Below, piece by piece: positions 46,995-58,277 of a stretch of 64,000 nt of DNA (the stretch's first letter is position 1; every line of letters begins with the position of its first letter). The stretch is from Elysia chlorotica. Taxonomy: Eukaryota > Mollusca > Gastropoda > Plakobranchidae. The stretch covers positions 1,408,349 to 1,472,348 of the forward strand of contig RQTK01000008.1 in assembly GCA_003991915.1 (NCBI GenBank). The letters run 5' to 3'. The notes beneath the pieces are model-generated. The model searched no databases. It was not told the DNA's origin and was given only the letters and a program-made list of their open reading frames with translations. Made by a program: the position numbers and the translations under genes.

Positions 46995-47800
46995 TAATTA
47001 TTGTGTTGGTTTATGACAAAATGTCAAAGGTTAAAATGGACATCTTATCTCGTGACATCATGGGATCAGGGCATTCCAGAGCTTAGTGAAAATGAATCTA
47101 TTCCCCTAGTTTCCTTCCATCCTTCCCATTCCCGGCCTTCGCTTCCTGGACAAAATCCTCAGACACTGGGACGCCCCAAGCCTTTGTCTAGTCGCGTCTA
47201 TTAGTAATTACAGGGCGGAGTCAGTGAGCTGGAAGCCAAAGGTTTAGCACTGATTTACATGGTTATTAGATTTGTCAACGAGTACAGGGTCGGGGCTAGA
47301 TCACGTCACATAGGTGTCCCTCTTCTGCCCTTTGAATGGGCAAGCGTTTCGCTCTGAACATATTTTTGGGGGGTATAATATTCGTAATTCGCAACATTTT
47401 TTTTTTTTGCTGACAATGATTTGTGGAAATAAATTCGAAGTTAAAATCAGTGCCTGGCTTGTTTTCCGTTAAGAAATTATTTATATTAAAGATTCTATTC
47501 AAACACTTCATTCAATACGATTGTTAAAAAAATGTTTTTTTTTTTTAAATTCATGGCATAGAAACAGAGCGTGTAATTGTACAGACTACAAAATGATTTG
47601 GTGAGAATATGATCGAGGACTGATTAAATTGATTTGTTACTCTATCACCCTTTTTTCCTTTACAAACCGAGTGGGTGAGATAATTTATGATATTGGTGCC
47701 TTTCAATGGATATCAATAGTTAAACATGATTGTAATTGTATGACTGTGCAATAATAGATAACCCAACAATTTATATATTATGGCTTGAACATGTTATTTT
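46995..47800. other. Non-coding stretch
   Basis: 47000-47350 is GC-balanced with a 67-codon plus frame and a partly overlapping 71-codon minus frame (FRAKRLPIQRAEEGHLCD near its end). Neither has recognised motifs. Confidence 0.35.
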
Positions 47801-47804
47801 ATGA

Positions 47805-47952
47805 CTATGCAACAAAGGCAATATTGCCCACAACATAATTATGCTGATTCTCCACCAGTTTTTTCTCTGCATTTCCATAAGCTCTTTGATTGTTTTCATC
47901 TTCATCTTCATGTGAAGTCACTCTCTTCCTGGCTACGCTGAGGTCTTTATAG
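47805..47952 (-). CDS. Candidate terminal exon, unrecognised product
   Basis: On the minus strand a T-rich stretch (nine T followed by CAAATCATACTGCAAACATC) leads to an AG at 47953-47954. From there one frame (one leading base) is open for 48 codons to a stop at 47805. The peptide is hydrophilic with an acidic cluster (VTSHEDEDENNQRAYGNAEK) and ends NYVVGNIAFVA. Composition looks coding rather than low-complexity, like a cytoplasmic tail, but no family was recognised. No clear downstream AATAAA was seen. An upstream exon was not found. Confidence 0.33.
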
Positions 47953-47989
47953 CTTGATGTTTGCAGTATGATTTGAAAAAAAAACATAT

Positions 47990-48315
47990 AAACAATTCTA
48001 AAAAATTACTATATTTACACCTGTTTATCCAATGAAAAGAAAGTTAATGTTCTGCAATCAATACCAAATTACCATTAGAATCTGTAGTTCTTGTCTCTCC
48101 AGTCTGCATTTACACAATTTTCGTAACATCTACTTTTTCACCCAATTTTCAAAACAGTGTTTGCAGGATTTCCATCTTTCTCCCGTTCTTGTTTATTCCC
48201 TTGTTTATTTCAACATAATTCACAGGCTTTTGTTTTCTCACTTTCGATCTAAACAGGATCTAAACATTCTCGTTTTTGGACAAGATCGAGATTTCTTAGT
48301 AGGGCGGGGTTAATG
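47990..48315. other. AT-rich non-coding stretch
   Basis: A 93-codon frame (48032-48313) has no motif. Confidence 0.4.
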
Positions 48316-48319
48316 ATAC

Positions 48320-48393
<74 letters not shown>

Positions 48394-48423
48394 CTCCCTC
48401 TCTCTCTTTCTCTATTTCTCTCA
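48320..48423 (+). repeat. (TC)n tract
   Basis: Mostly perfect TC repeats. Confidence 0.96.
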
Positions 48424-48429
48424 TTTTGC

Positions 48430-49055
48430 CTGTCTTTCTCTATCAGTTTGATGTTTAACATCTCCTAGATTCTGCTGTTGGTATCCTGTTAGGGAATAAA
48501 AACAAAAACTGTTTCTTAGAAAAATCAAATTAAAATAGACGGCTGTTTGGAAGCTCGAAAAGGACCGTGGCTTCTTTTAATAAACCATTTCCCCCATAGT
48601 CCAGCTTGTTAGAGGTTCATTTAGTGAAGTCATAATTGAATTTTCGGAACCCTTTCAAAATCAGTGAGTCAACGCGGGAAATAATTATTGGTATTATAAA
48701 ACGGTTTCTTGACGTCGGAAACATCTAATTACATTTTCCGGGAGATATTAACATTTCCTAAAAAGTAATTTGCGAGAATGTATGTTTATTCTATCGCGCT
48801 TTACCGTTTGAATATAAAGGACGCAACAGTTCATTATAATTCATGCTAAGCACAATTACAAATTAAAGTTTCCTACTTTTTTGTAAGGGATGAAATGTTA
48901 ACTAATATGATTAATGTCCTAATTTGAAGCAACGAAGAACTTTTTTTTAATCACCCTCTCTGATCTCAAAATAGCTTTATCTGCAAATGAAGCCCTATAG
49001 ATTATATTAATATATTTTATTGTAGTAAACCTCTTGGTAGATTGGGAAAACCCAT
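48430..49055. other. AT-rich non-coding stretch
   Basis: No recognisable feature. Confidence 0.45.
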
Positions 49056-49057
49056 AC

Positions 49058-49096
49058 AAACGGCTCAATATAGCACTATACAGGCTGCTACTTAGG
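49058..49096 (-). mobile_element. SINE 3' fragment
   Basis: AATATAGCACTATACAGGCT on the plus strand matches the 3' part of the minus-oriented SINE at 8518-8768 (ATTAGCACTATACAGGCT). Confidence 0.5.
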
Positions 49097-49099
49097 TTT

Positions 49100-50245
49100 A
49101 ATGTGTTTTCTTTGATCTAGAGCTAGGGCCCTGAGGGCATCAGCTGTCTGGATAAGGCGTTGGCAAATGTTGGCATAAAGAGTATTCTATGTTTAAGGGC
49201 TATTGATTCCTTTCTTATAACTTGACAGATCAGATTCAAATCATTCTTAGGATACTTGTATGATTCACATTGTTTCTGTGAAATGGAAGTTTTTTTTAAT
49301 TGTTTTTTTTTTTTTTATCGGTATTGGTATTTGTTTGTTTTTTCTCTTCTCATATTTATTCAAAACTAGGATAAATAATAACCCCTTCCCCTACAAATAA
49401 ACGAAAAAAACCAACAACAAAAAAAACAACATTAACAAAAAAAAAAAACAATAACAAAAAGAGAAAAGAAGAAAAAAACCCCCAAAGGAATATGAATGTT
49501 CTCATGGTTTATCATATATACATGATAATGTATTTTCTACTTCAAGCAAGTTTCTAACGCAGATGGTATTTCGAGAATAAAAAAAATGATCAACCCTTTA
49601 GTAGCATTAGTGTCGATTTTCATATTGTGATTATTAAATCAGCCTTTCAATTACTTGGTACGAACGCTTTTTCCACATGTATATAAAGTTATGTGAAAAT
49701 GTGTCTAAAAAGTCAAATTAACACAGTTTGTTAGATAAAAACTTACTAATGGCATCAATTTGTATTTATAACGATGCATTTGCAGTTTGTTGCTGTTTTT
49801 TCTTTCAAATATAAAAACAATTAATTGTGCAAAACACTATTGAGGACATAATAAACTCCATTTGTATGCTCTTATCTTGGGTTTAAAGATTCTATATACA
49901 TATTAAATATTATTTTTAAATTGCATCTTAAACGCTCAGATGGACATTATTGAAAAAGTTGTGGCATTAACTGTGTATCAAAACAGGCGTAAACATGTAC
50001 CTCTTATTCTTTCACCGATTAAAATGTTTCATTATATACTTTGATGCACCGTACTCTTTTTTTTTCTCCTTCAGTAAAAAATAGTCTAGGAATTCGTTTC
50101 TAAAAAAATATATTCTCCTTATATTTTCATCAATTAAAAGAAACTACCATGCGTAAAACGTTTGTGGAAACTGGCAGGCTGACATGTCTCTTTCATTACG
50201 AGATGTTCTGCATTAATTTGGATTCGGGGATTTCATGGAAATGAC
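49100..50245. other. AT-rich non-coding stretch
   Basis: A-rich simple sequence at 49400-49490. No other feature. Confidence 0.45.
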
Positions 50246-50247
50246 GC

Positions 50248-50390
50248 ATGTTAAGATTAACAAAAAGAAGTTTGCGAAAACACCTCGCTAACAGAACAGC
50301 ACCCAGTATCCTCATGTCCTCACAATGTCCAATTCGATTAGACTTGACTACATTAGGAAGCTGGCAGTTGTGTTATTTGCACTCGAAAGA
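50248..50390 (+). other. Short ATG open frame running into a microsatellite
   Basis: An ATG frame of about 50 codons (MLRLTKRSLRKHLANRTAPS at its start, then QLCYLHSKERK) reads into the GA tract. No family was recognised and no splice donor closes it before the repeat. Confidence 0.15.
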
Positions 50391-50427
50391 AAGAAAGATA
50401 AAGAGAGAGAGAGGGTGGAAAAGAGAT

Positions 50428-50476
<49 letters not shown>

Positions 50477-50477
50477 C
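50390..50477 (+). repeat. (GA)n tract
   Basis: GA repeats ending directly at a poly-G run. Confidence 0.95.

Positions 50478-50506
<29 letters not shown>
50478..50506 (+). repeat. 29-base poly-G run
   Basis: Unbroken G-run between the GA tract and the 3' end of a minus-oriented SINE. Confidence 0.95.
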
Positions 50507-50508
<2 letters not shown>

Positions 50509-50600
50509 TAACGTCCAACAGCAGCACTATATAGACGATATTGTGAACGGGCCCCAAGACGGACGTCTGACAATTTTATCTGCTACCACCCCTAATTCAA
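50507..50600 (-). mobile_element. tRNA-derived SINE, 3' half only
   Basis: On the minus strand: AAATTGTCAGACGTCCGTCT, GGGGCCCGTTCACAATATCG and GTTGGACGTTAAACC, ending at poly-C (poly-G on plus). The head is missing, an ordinary 5' truncation. Confidence 0.82.
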
Positions 50601-50604
50601 TTAG

Positions 50605-50970
50605 AGACGCTGGCAAACAAACAAAAAATAGATTGAGAGATTTAGAACAGAAGAAGCAGAACTGATAACATCCCGGATACAGACGCATAATTAAGACAAC
50701 CACAATCGACCGGTTTTGGTACAAACTTTTAAAAGAAATAAGAGGAAAAAATACAACGGCAATTACAAAAAACAGAATGCGGTTGAAAAGTGTTAAGCGC
50801 TTAGGCCATATCAGACCATAAAGCATGCCTCCACCGGAAACTGGCTTGTACTGGCCTGATTGGGTTTGTGTGTTGTAAAGCAAAGACTGTGTTCCTAGAA
50901 TGTTTGACTTGCCCAAAATAGATGGCTGGGTAAATATGGTTTTACATAATTGTTACCAAACCTGCCTGCC
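50605..50970. other. Non-coding stretch
   Basis: No recognisable feature; the long minus-strand frame here has no motif. Confidence 0.4.
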
Positions 50971-50972
50971 CG

Positions 50973-51017
50973 ACGTATAGGATCCCTTTGGGAGAACTAG
51001 GGAGACCTTAGAACCAG

Positions 51018-51018
<1 letters not shown>
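50973..51018 (+). mobile_element. Short SINE-like 3' end
   Basis: CGACGTATAGGATCCCTTTG with GGGAGACCTTAGAACC, a relative of the motif at 19958-20005. It also runs straight into a simple-sequence tract. Confidence 0.4.
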
Positions 51019-51067
<49 letters not shown>

Positions 51068-51124
51068 TTTTCTATCTCTCTAGTTCTCTCTCTCTCTTTT
51101 TAACTCTCCCACTCTCTCTGTCCT
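51019..51124 (+). repeat. (TC)n tract
   Basis: TC repeats with T-run interruptions. Confidence 0.95.
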
Positions 51125-51129
51125 TCTCT

Positions 51130-52155
51130 CCCTCGAGCGCGGATTTTCCTGGCTTTTTTAAAGTAAAATTGCACTTTGTATGAAATTACAGATTTAGACG
51201 CTAACTCTATACTCTAAAAATTTAATTATCTCGATTAAAAAATACATCAAGTTAGCAGTATTTTTCTAGGAAATGCCCATTCGTTTTGATATGGCTTTCA
51301 ATTTTTAAAAAAACATTCCAGATGAAACGTTTTAATAGGCGTTTGATGGTTATTCTTAAAAATATGATGCATTATGGAGTCAAGACATCCTGCCAAGAAT
51401 ACTTATGTTAATTTTAATTTGGCGCAAATGAAGGAACATTACCTACACTTATCAGAAGAAAGACTTAGAACTTCAAAGACGACAGATAGAATAGAATAGA
51501 AAGACATCAACAAGACATTCTGCTTAAGAATATTATTACTATCATTCTAGTTTTGCCCTGGCAAAAAGACTGGAGGGCTTACCCTCAGCCAAAGGATTAT
51601 GTTTGTTGGTTTAATTAGCTTCCGCCGTTTTGTGTTACATCACAGGTGTCCTATAAAAAATAGCACAATCTCCAGGACGAGGGTGATTTACGGAGTAAGG
51701 AAGAAATGGATGGGAATGTGGTAATGCGGGAACAGAAGGATGAAAAAAAGACACAAACAAAAACTTTTTACGCAGACAAGGGTGGAGGGAGATGCTATAG
51801 AAAATCAGATTTTAACTTTGTATCATATGCTTCTGGTAGTGTTTAAGTCGGTGCATTGAGAATAGAATTGCAATAATCAAATAAACTTGCTGGCAATTTA
51901 AACATACCAGATAGATAGAGAGGAGACAATTGATTGGCATATAGTTAGATAATCATATAGATTTATTTGTATATAGAGATATAGAGACAGAGAGAGCAAT
52001 ATATAAAGAGAGAGAGCTATAGCAAGAGACTGAGAGAAACAGAGATATAGAAAAGAGGCAGAGACACAAAAAATATGGGTATGGAAAGAAAAAAAAGAGA
52101 AGAAGATAGCAAACGCGACATAATTTGATAAGTTGTTAGAGCCAGAGAAAGAAAA
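51130..52155. other. AT-rich non-coding stretch
   Basis: 51950-52110 is an A/G-rich patch. No coding feature. Confidence 0.45.
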
Positions 52156-52159
52156 ATGT

Positions 52160-52166
52160 TGAAAGA

Positions 52167-52219
<53 letters not shown>

Positions 52220-52495
52220 TAGAGATAAATAATTATATCGTCTTCACACGTTTTGTTTTTTGTTGTTGCAAAAAACAGCAGTAAGAAGTGAAAAGAAGGG
52301 ATTCCATATTAAATATTAAGACGGAAGAGCCGGCCTCTGCAACTGCTGGTGATGCTACAGCTTGTAAACAAAGGGGGGGGGGAGGTGTGCCAGAGAGAGA
52401 GAGAGAGAGAGACAGACAGAGAGAGAGACAAAGAGAGAGAGATAGAGAGAGAGAGAGAGACAAAGAGAGAGAGATACAGAGAGAGAGAGGAGAGA
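52160..52495 (+). repeat. Two (GA)n tracts and a G-run
   Basis: GA repeats at 52170-52215 and 52390-52495, with a 10-11 G run at about 52373-52383. The intervening 170 bp is unassigned. Confidence 0.93.
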
Positions 52496-52499
52496 CCGT

Positions 52500-53035
52500 T
52501 GGATTTCTTATTCTCAAGGCTCTCATCCGTTGACCTTTTGGCGCTAATTTGCTCAATGGCATTGAATATTTCGCAGAGCCATCTTTTTCCTGAATGTGGT
52601 GTTTTCAAAAAATATCATTTTAAAGTGTATAATAATTATGCTCGTAATTTCTATTGGGTCTCAAAGCTTTTACATTGTTTTGTGTGTATGTGTGTGTGTT
52701 TTTTTTTCCCTTTTTTGTGGTAATGGTTGTTTTTTCCCGGGGTAGGGTGTCTTTTTTTTTAACTTGGTTTATTTAAGAGTTGAAAGTGGTTGTGGTTTTT
52801 CTCTAGAGAGATATACGAGGCGGAATTTCCTATTTCTGACATCATCATTTATGTCATCAAGTAATTTTTTTTTTCAAATGGCAACTGTGCCTTGAATGTG
52901 CATTTCAACGCCAATCACAACATTTCTCAGTTACAATTTATTTATCTGTCCGACTAAATTTATAATTTTCAAACTCAAACAAAAAAACAAACACATACAT
53001 ACACATACTCATACATAAACATTATATAAAAAACA
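52500..53035. other. Non-coding stretch
   Basis: Contains (GT)n near 52680 and several T-runs. No coding feature. Confidence 0.45.
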
Positions 53036-53039
53036 GAAC

Positions 53040-53150
53040 ACACGGGAGAGAGAGAATAAGAGGGAGAGAGAGAGAGCGAGAGAGAGAGGAGGGAGGGAGA
53101 GAGAGAGAGAGAAAGAGAGAGAGAGGGAGAGGAGGGAGAGAGAGATAAAA
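53040..53150 (+). repeat. GA-rich tract
   Basis: GA with GGA/GGGA variants. Confidence 0.93.
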
Positions 53151-53154
53151 CGAT

Positions 53155-53590
53155 AAATACAGAAAGACAGGGCTATAGATTAAGTAGACCCCTTACAGTT
53201 ATGCCGGCAATCATCGTGTTGCAAAACTCTTAACCAAAATAATTGCTTGTGGTTTTCTTTACACGAGCAGTTCAAAATATTGGTGTACACGGCATTATAC
53301 TTTATATTTCATAAGCATAGTTGTTGGGTTGTTCCATGTATTTTAAATTATATTTTTTTTTAAGTCAGATTTTTGTAACTATGTGAGTATTACTCCTTCA
53401 TAATACTCCTTTAAACATGATGATGTTGCCTTTCCCCCAGTAAATTCAAGCTTAAAATGAATGAGTGCCCTTTTTATGTTATGAATTCCCTCTGCAAAAT
53501 TCAATGCCTAGATTGTGCTGTAAAAACATCTTAGCATGACGTTCTCAAAAAATCCTATACAGTGACAATGCGCTTAAGTGCGATACCTGG
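53155..53590. other. AT-rich non-coding stretch
   Basis: No recognisable feature. Confidence 0.45.
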
Positions 53591-53599
53591 AACTTAGCC

Positions 53600-53700
53600 A
53601 AGACCCAATCGAAAGGAAATATTTTAAGTGGCGGAAGCTGGGATCGAACCTACACTCTTCCGATAAAAAGCCGCACGCTCTGCCCTTTAAACAGAAACAC
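53600..53700 (-). mobile_element. tRNA-derived SINE head, separate family
   Basis: Minus strand: AAAGGGCAGAGCGTGCGGC (A-box GGCAGAGCGTG), then GTAGGTTCGATCCCAGC (B-box GGTTCGATCCC, exact consensus) and GCTTCCGCCACTTAAAATAT. The A/B spacing fits a tRNA-derived promoter. The following body (GGGTCTTGGCTAAGTTCCAG) differs from the main SINE family here. Confidence 0.6.
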
Positions 53701-53704
53701 TGAA

Positions 53705-54460
53705 ACAATTTTAAAAAGGTTCTTTGTTGGAAAATGACTCTGTATGTTCTGTACCGGGTCATGACCATGTATTTAGATGTTAAGTGAAGTTTATTGTATC
53801 AGCAATGCCATACGTCATTATAGCAAGGAACTTAAGTGCAATTAATTGCAGTATCGTGATATGAGTATTCAGTCATTTCCCCATTTTCTAAACATAGAGA
53901 CCATAAAGAAATATGTTACTGTATAATAATTCCCGATTATACCAAACACCGGTGCACCAAGCTTCCAAAATCAATCAAAGTCGATTTTCTTCCCATTTCC
54001 AAATCCTTGTATTAAAAGGACGTGTATAAAAAAGACATGAGGTTCAGGGAAGAAGAGAAAGAGTGAATGTAGAAAAGTAGAAGAAAAAACAAGGAGGTGG
54101 AACCAATACATTTAAATCTTGGATGAAAACGTGTTTTGTTTGGCTTCATTAGATTTTCACTGCCAATATTGTAATTGATTATTTTCCAATTTCCTGCCCA
54201 CCTGCTGGTAAGTGGAAATTACATTTTACCCGCGATTAAAAGGAGCATTGTATGTCAAATTTTGCTTTTCGAAAATAAGAGTTACCGGATAAACCTAGAT
54301 TTTCGACCGTATTCTTAAAAACGAAGCATATTGGGAAAAAAATCAGCTAAAATTAGATCCGCTTGGAAGTATTTTATATAATGTACATTTTTTATTTATA
54401 ATAAAATAAGATACTTTACATCATTTAAACATTATGAGCTAAAAAAGAACACAAAAAGCA
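53705..54460. other. AT-rich non-coding stretch
   Basis: A minus-strand AATAAA lies at about 54391-54396, some 70 bp after the stop of the candidate exon at 54467-54622. Otherwise nothing. Confidence 0.4.
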
Positions 54461-54466
54461 TAATCT

Positions 54467-54622
54467 TTATGTTTTACGGTGCTTTTGTCCTGATGCGGAA
54501 GTGAAATGTATCTCTTGGCAACATTGTCCCATCTCTCGTCGACTTCCTGTTGGTCTGATTACCGCTTCGTACATCATGCTGGTTCCATCAATGGCGAAGC
54601 TGATAGCTGACACCGAGACAGG
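54467..54622 (-). CDS. Candidate terminal exon, unrecognised product
   Basis: On the minus strand a run of eleven T followed by AAAAG ends at 54623, a good acceptor. From 54622 frame 0 is open for 51 codons to a TAA at 54467. It reads VSVSAISFAIDGTSMMYEAV and onward with IRPTGSRREMGQCCQEIHF and a basic end (GQKHRKT). GC is much higher than in the flanks. It joins in phase to the candidate exon at 55031-55073. An AATAAA follows within about 75 bp, though AT-richness makes that weak. No family was recognised. It may belong to a host gene on the minus strand. Confidence 0.38.
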   Translation of the reverse strand, partial: PVSVSAISFAIDGTSMMYEAVIRPTGSRREMGQCCQEIHFTSASGQKHRKT

Positions 54623-55030
54623 CTTTTAAAAAAAAAAACAATACAAGCCTGGGCAGAATATATTTGTGTCCACAAATGATAATACATTACGTTCACAGCT
54701 GCAACCCCAAAACGGTGTAAGAGGCTGTTAAGGCTTTTTAAAGTTAGTTATGCAGTATGCTGATTCAGTTTATGGAAAAGCCATTGCTGTTATACGATGC
54801 AGTTTATCGTTAAACATACTTATATGAACTACTTTAAGACAAAAAAGGTCAACTAACTATTGTTTGATTCTCTTGCAAATCAAAACGATAATTTAAATGG
54901 AGAAATTACATGTCATTGTACTTAGAACATAATCATGTAACGTGGAGCTGTTTATAATAATAAGAGCACCATGAGTCGGTACTTATATGTTTCTAGCTGC
55001 AACCATAAAAATGTTGATATCCGTCTTTAC

Positions 55031-55073
55031 CAAGCCTTCAAAAGATTTGTTCCGTAAAAGAAACCCATTCGTC
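55031..55073 (-). CDS. Candidate small internal exon
   Basis: On the minus strand GTTTTAAATTTCAG precedes and GTAAAGACGG follows a 43-bp segment. With one leading base it reads TNGFLLRNKSFEGL and ends in phase 0, matching the phase of the candidate exon at 54467-54622. A second frame is also open, so the reading is not unique. The implied intron would be 408 bp. Confidence 0.28.
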
Positions 55074-55124
55074 CTGAAATTTAAAACACAAAGTAATGAA
55101 TTAGCGAAAATGTCCATGCATTAC

Positions 55125-55265
55125 AAATTAATGAATATGCCACCCCTCTCTTGATGATCACAAAACTTGAACAAAGTATTGCGCACTTTCTGCTGCACTA
55201 CGCCGTTGTTTATTATTCTTTCCTTAAAGTCCTGAAACTGGTTTACAACGGAATTTTATTACATT
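55125..55265 (-). other. Unassigned open frame in candidate gene region
   Basis: The minus strand is open for about 44 codons: VVNQFQDFKERIINNGVV, then QQKVRNTLFKFCDHQERGG, ending FINL and a stop. TTTCAG lies within it. No good donor in a compatible phase for 55031-55073 was found, so it is not joined to that exon. Confidence 0.25.
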
Positions 55266-55644
55266 TTTGAAATTCGTTCAAGTATAATGTAAGCGTTTAA
55301 AAAAAAACAACTTTAGATAACAGTTACTATTAAAAACGGTAGGCTGTTACAAATGTTTTCCAATAATTTGTTTTGATTTCATTAATATTAAAACAAAAAA
55401 AACCCGTAATGTATTGTCTCCGATTTACCAGCAAACTAGAAAAACAAAACACTCTAAAAGGGTTAAGTCATGAAGATTTATTGTAAACTTAATATTTTCT
55501 GTATCTAATCCAGCCATTGTTTACAGATTTAAAAGGAAACATTGGCCAACTGTCCTAGTTCCTACATTTTTTTTTTCTCTTCATCATGAGGTCCTAATGT
55601 TAAATAATTTGTGATAGAATTGTGTTTTCCTTTTTTTTTCACAG

Positions 55645-55731
55645 ACACGTGTAAGACAGCACTAGTACTTGATAAAACTGCTCAGCATGGGTCTGTGGTA
55701 TTGGTAACAACCCACACATTCTATGGTTCTC
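55645..55731 (+). CDS. Candidate internal exon, phase 1-1, unrecognised product
   Basis: A strong acceptor (TTTTCC then nine T, CACAG) ends at 55644 and a GTGAGTTG donor starts at 55732. The 87-bp interval is open in only one frame, which is symmetric (two leading bases, one trailing base): TCKTALVLDKTAQHGSVVLV, then TTHTFYGS. Both sites and the single open frame fit a real exon of 29 codons. Phase 1-1 exons are common among extracellular modules, but nothing here names a domain. It lies on the opposite strand from the exon candidates at 54.4-55.1 kb, so at most one of the two sets may be real. Confidence 0.4.
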
Positions 55732-55734
55732 GTG

Positions 55735-57870
55735 AGTTGACTTTTAATCTTGGTTAATCATGTTTGTTTCAGTCAATTTTTTTGTTTAGAGATATTATTC
55801 ATATGTTATTTAATTCGATTCGTGACCTAGCTAGTTTTCGTAATATTGGAATTTAAAAAATTTTCTAACGGCGATCATAAATATAAAAGTAAAAATGAAT
55901 CAGACAGCTCTAACTTGAGGACGTTTTTAACACATTTTTAAAATAACTTATAAAGTATAAAAATAAATGATTCTTGTTGATCACTAGCATGATACTTGTT
56001 TGTAAAAGAAAATGAAACGAACGTGACGGAGTAAAACGCATAGGTATCCTTACAATCTGTCTTTAGACTTCTTATTCACATACCTACAGACAAGTCTAGG
56101 CTTATCACGACATTATACTCACGACCCTATTCTTAACTAAAGAAATTAGCCTCACCAAATGCGTCTTTTTCATATGCGTGCAAAGTGGGGAAGTTTGGCT
56201 TTCTCAACGCGCAGTAAAATCTATGACATCAGAACGGGCCTTCTTTTTTGTTTCACTTTCACTAAGCTTAGATCTACAATTGATTAGTCTCATTCTGAGA
56301 GGGCACTTAAACTTCGAACAGGCAGCATGTCGTCCTTTGAGGAGAATCAAGTTTTTAGTAGTTGGAGCGAGTTTTTTCTTTTTTTTTTGGCTTTCTGAAC
56401 GCGTACTGCGTAGTTAGGGAGTTATAACACAAACTGCGTAGTGTCTCCAATGGCCTGTACACACACACACACACACACACACATACACATATATATATAG
56501 ATATAATATCAATCTAGACACACTTAAAAACATTTTAAGGTGATCTAAATGAAGATGTTATAATAAAAGCGCCTAAAACACACCCATTTCTCATAAGAAA
56601 AAAAAATTGTTTCTAGCCCACAACTCTTCTTGGAACCAGTTATGCATAAAGGCTGTTTAACGGCCAAATTAATAACAGATAAAAGACACGAGACGCAGTA
56701 AATCTCGATTTGATACATCTGCATTTAACCACGTTTTTGATAAAGAAAAAAAAAAGAGAAGCATTTTTTCCGTGCTCGTTCTTTAATCCATCAATAAAGA
56801 TCACATTGTTGTTGTTTTTTTTATCTCTATTATGGGCTGCGGTGGCACAGTTTCACGTACCCGTTGTATATTACCAGATTTGCATAAACTCGGTGCACGA
56901 GAACAAAGAGATAAATATGGAATAGATGTTCTGTTTGCATGGCACCATACATTAATTCTATTAATTTGCTCGTATTAAAAAAAAAGGTTTTTACAACATG
57001 CAGAGATTTCACGACACAAATTTATACACGGAACACTACATATTAATTCTCCATGGTTTGTCTTTATAGCTTTATTCAGTCCCTGCAGATGTATTACTAT
57101 TTTTCCAGTCACTTAACCGAGTCATTTTGACTTGATACGAAACTAAACGCTCGCTGTTTTCCATGTACATAACAAAAACTGGTCGTTCAATGAATCATGG
57201 CAATGGAGTCGGAGCACAGGATTTCAAAGTGATGGAAGAAACAAAATGGTTGTGCTTTGATTTCTTTTATTGTGGCTAAACAAAGCACAAGAATACATAC
57301 GCAGCATGTTTCATCTATCTTTCTTGCTATTTGTCTTTATTTTTTGTATATACTTTCCAGATGAAGGGTAGGGTGTTTGTACAGCTGTTCCATGAACTAG
57401 AACTGCAGCAAAGGGGCGTGTATATTAGAAAAACAGCAAAAAAAGCTAAAATATTCTAAGTTCTAAGTGCATAGCAATGTTGAACTTTCTACACGTGGTG
57501 GGTGTTTCTCCATATTACATTGCTTTGTTTTTCGATATTTCATTGGCTTGTTGTTTTTTTTTAAATATCTTATTGGCTTGTTTTTCTTGTTGCCATTTTG
57601 TTTCTCTTTTGAACCGGTCCATTAATTTGGAGGAAAATATGTGAAAAACGTATGTTAAACTTCGTTTACATATCTATAACGTTTTTTAATTAAAGAATGT
57701 GCCATTTTGGTATTATTATAAAATGCATACCGCGTTTATAATGAATGTATAAATGTATAATTTATGAACTTTCAATGTATTTATACACACCAAAGACAGA
57801 ATTTCACGTGTTCAAGAGGCCAATGCAAAAGATAATTGATGTAGCTCTAAGTCATCTAACTTGTGTTTCA
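55735..57870. other. AT-rich non-coding stretch
   Basis: Includes (CA)n at 56460-56484 and a small duplication of ATATCTTATTGGCTTGTT-type sequence at 57530-57595. A 79-codon frame at 56178-56417 has no motif. Confidence 0.4.
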
Positions 57871-57876
57871 GATAAA

Positions 57877-57935
57877 AAAAAAACAACAACAACAACAACA
57901 AACAAAATCAGAAAAAACAACAACCAACAACCCTG
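57877..57935 (+). repeat. (AAC)n simple sequence
   Basis: AAC repeats with A-run interruptions. Confidence 0.9.
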
Positions 57936-58029
57936 TATTGTTCAGACGACCCTCTTGATTGGTTCGTCGTAGTTGAGTATTCTCGGCAAAGAGAAAAAAC
58001 GATTGATATTCTTCTCGGAGATGTGATGA

Positions 58030-58215
58030 GTGTGATGATTGATGTTTTTTAGTCGTGACGTGGACGTGACTGTGCCTGGTTAGGCACCAGAGGGGGAGGC
58101 GGTGGAATAGGCCGGTGCCTCTCACGCCGCGAGAAGAGGAGGGGGAGGAAAAGACATCGCCCTTACTCCCCTAGCAATGCCGCGGGCCTATATGTGCCCG
58201 CAGTGGGGGAAATTG
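58030..58215. other. CpG-rich island with hairpins
   Basis: About 185 bp with many CpG and high GC. Perfect stem-loops: GTGCCT-GGTT-AGGCAC (58072-58087) and GCGGGC/GCCCGC with an 8-base loop (58182-58201). No frame is convincing. A plus frame MPRAYMCPQWGKL vaguely recalls a zinc-finger CPxCGK but has tryptophan in place of the second cysteine. Could be a promoter-like island or a fragment of an unknown repeat. Confidence 0.4.
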
Positions 58216-58277
58216 TCAAGTTTTTTTTTCTCAGCTCTGAAGTCTAGATCTAAAAGCTCCAATAAGGACTTTAAGCT

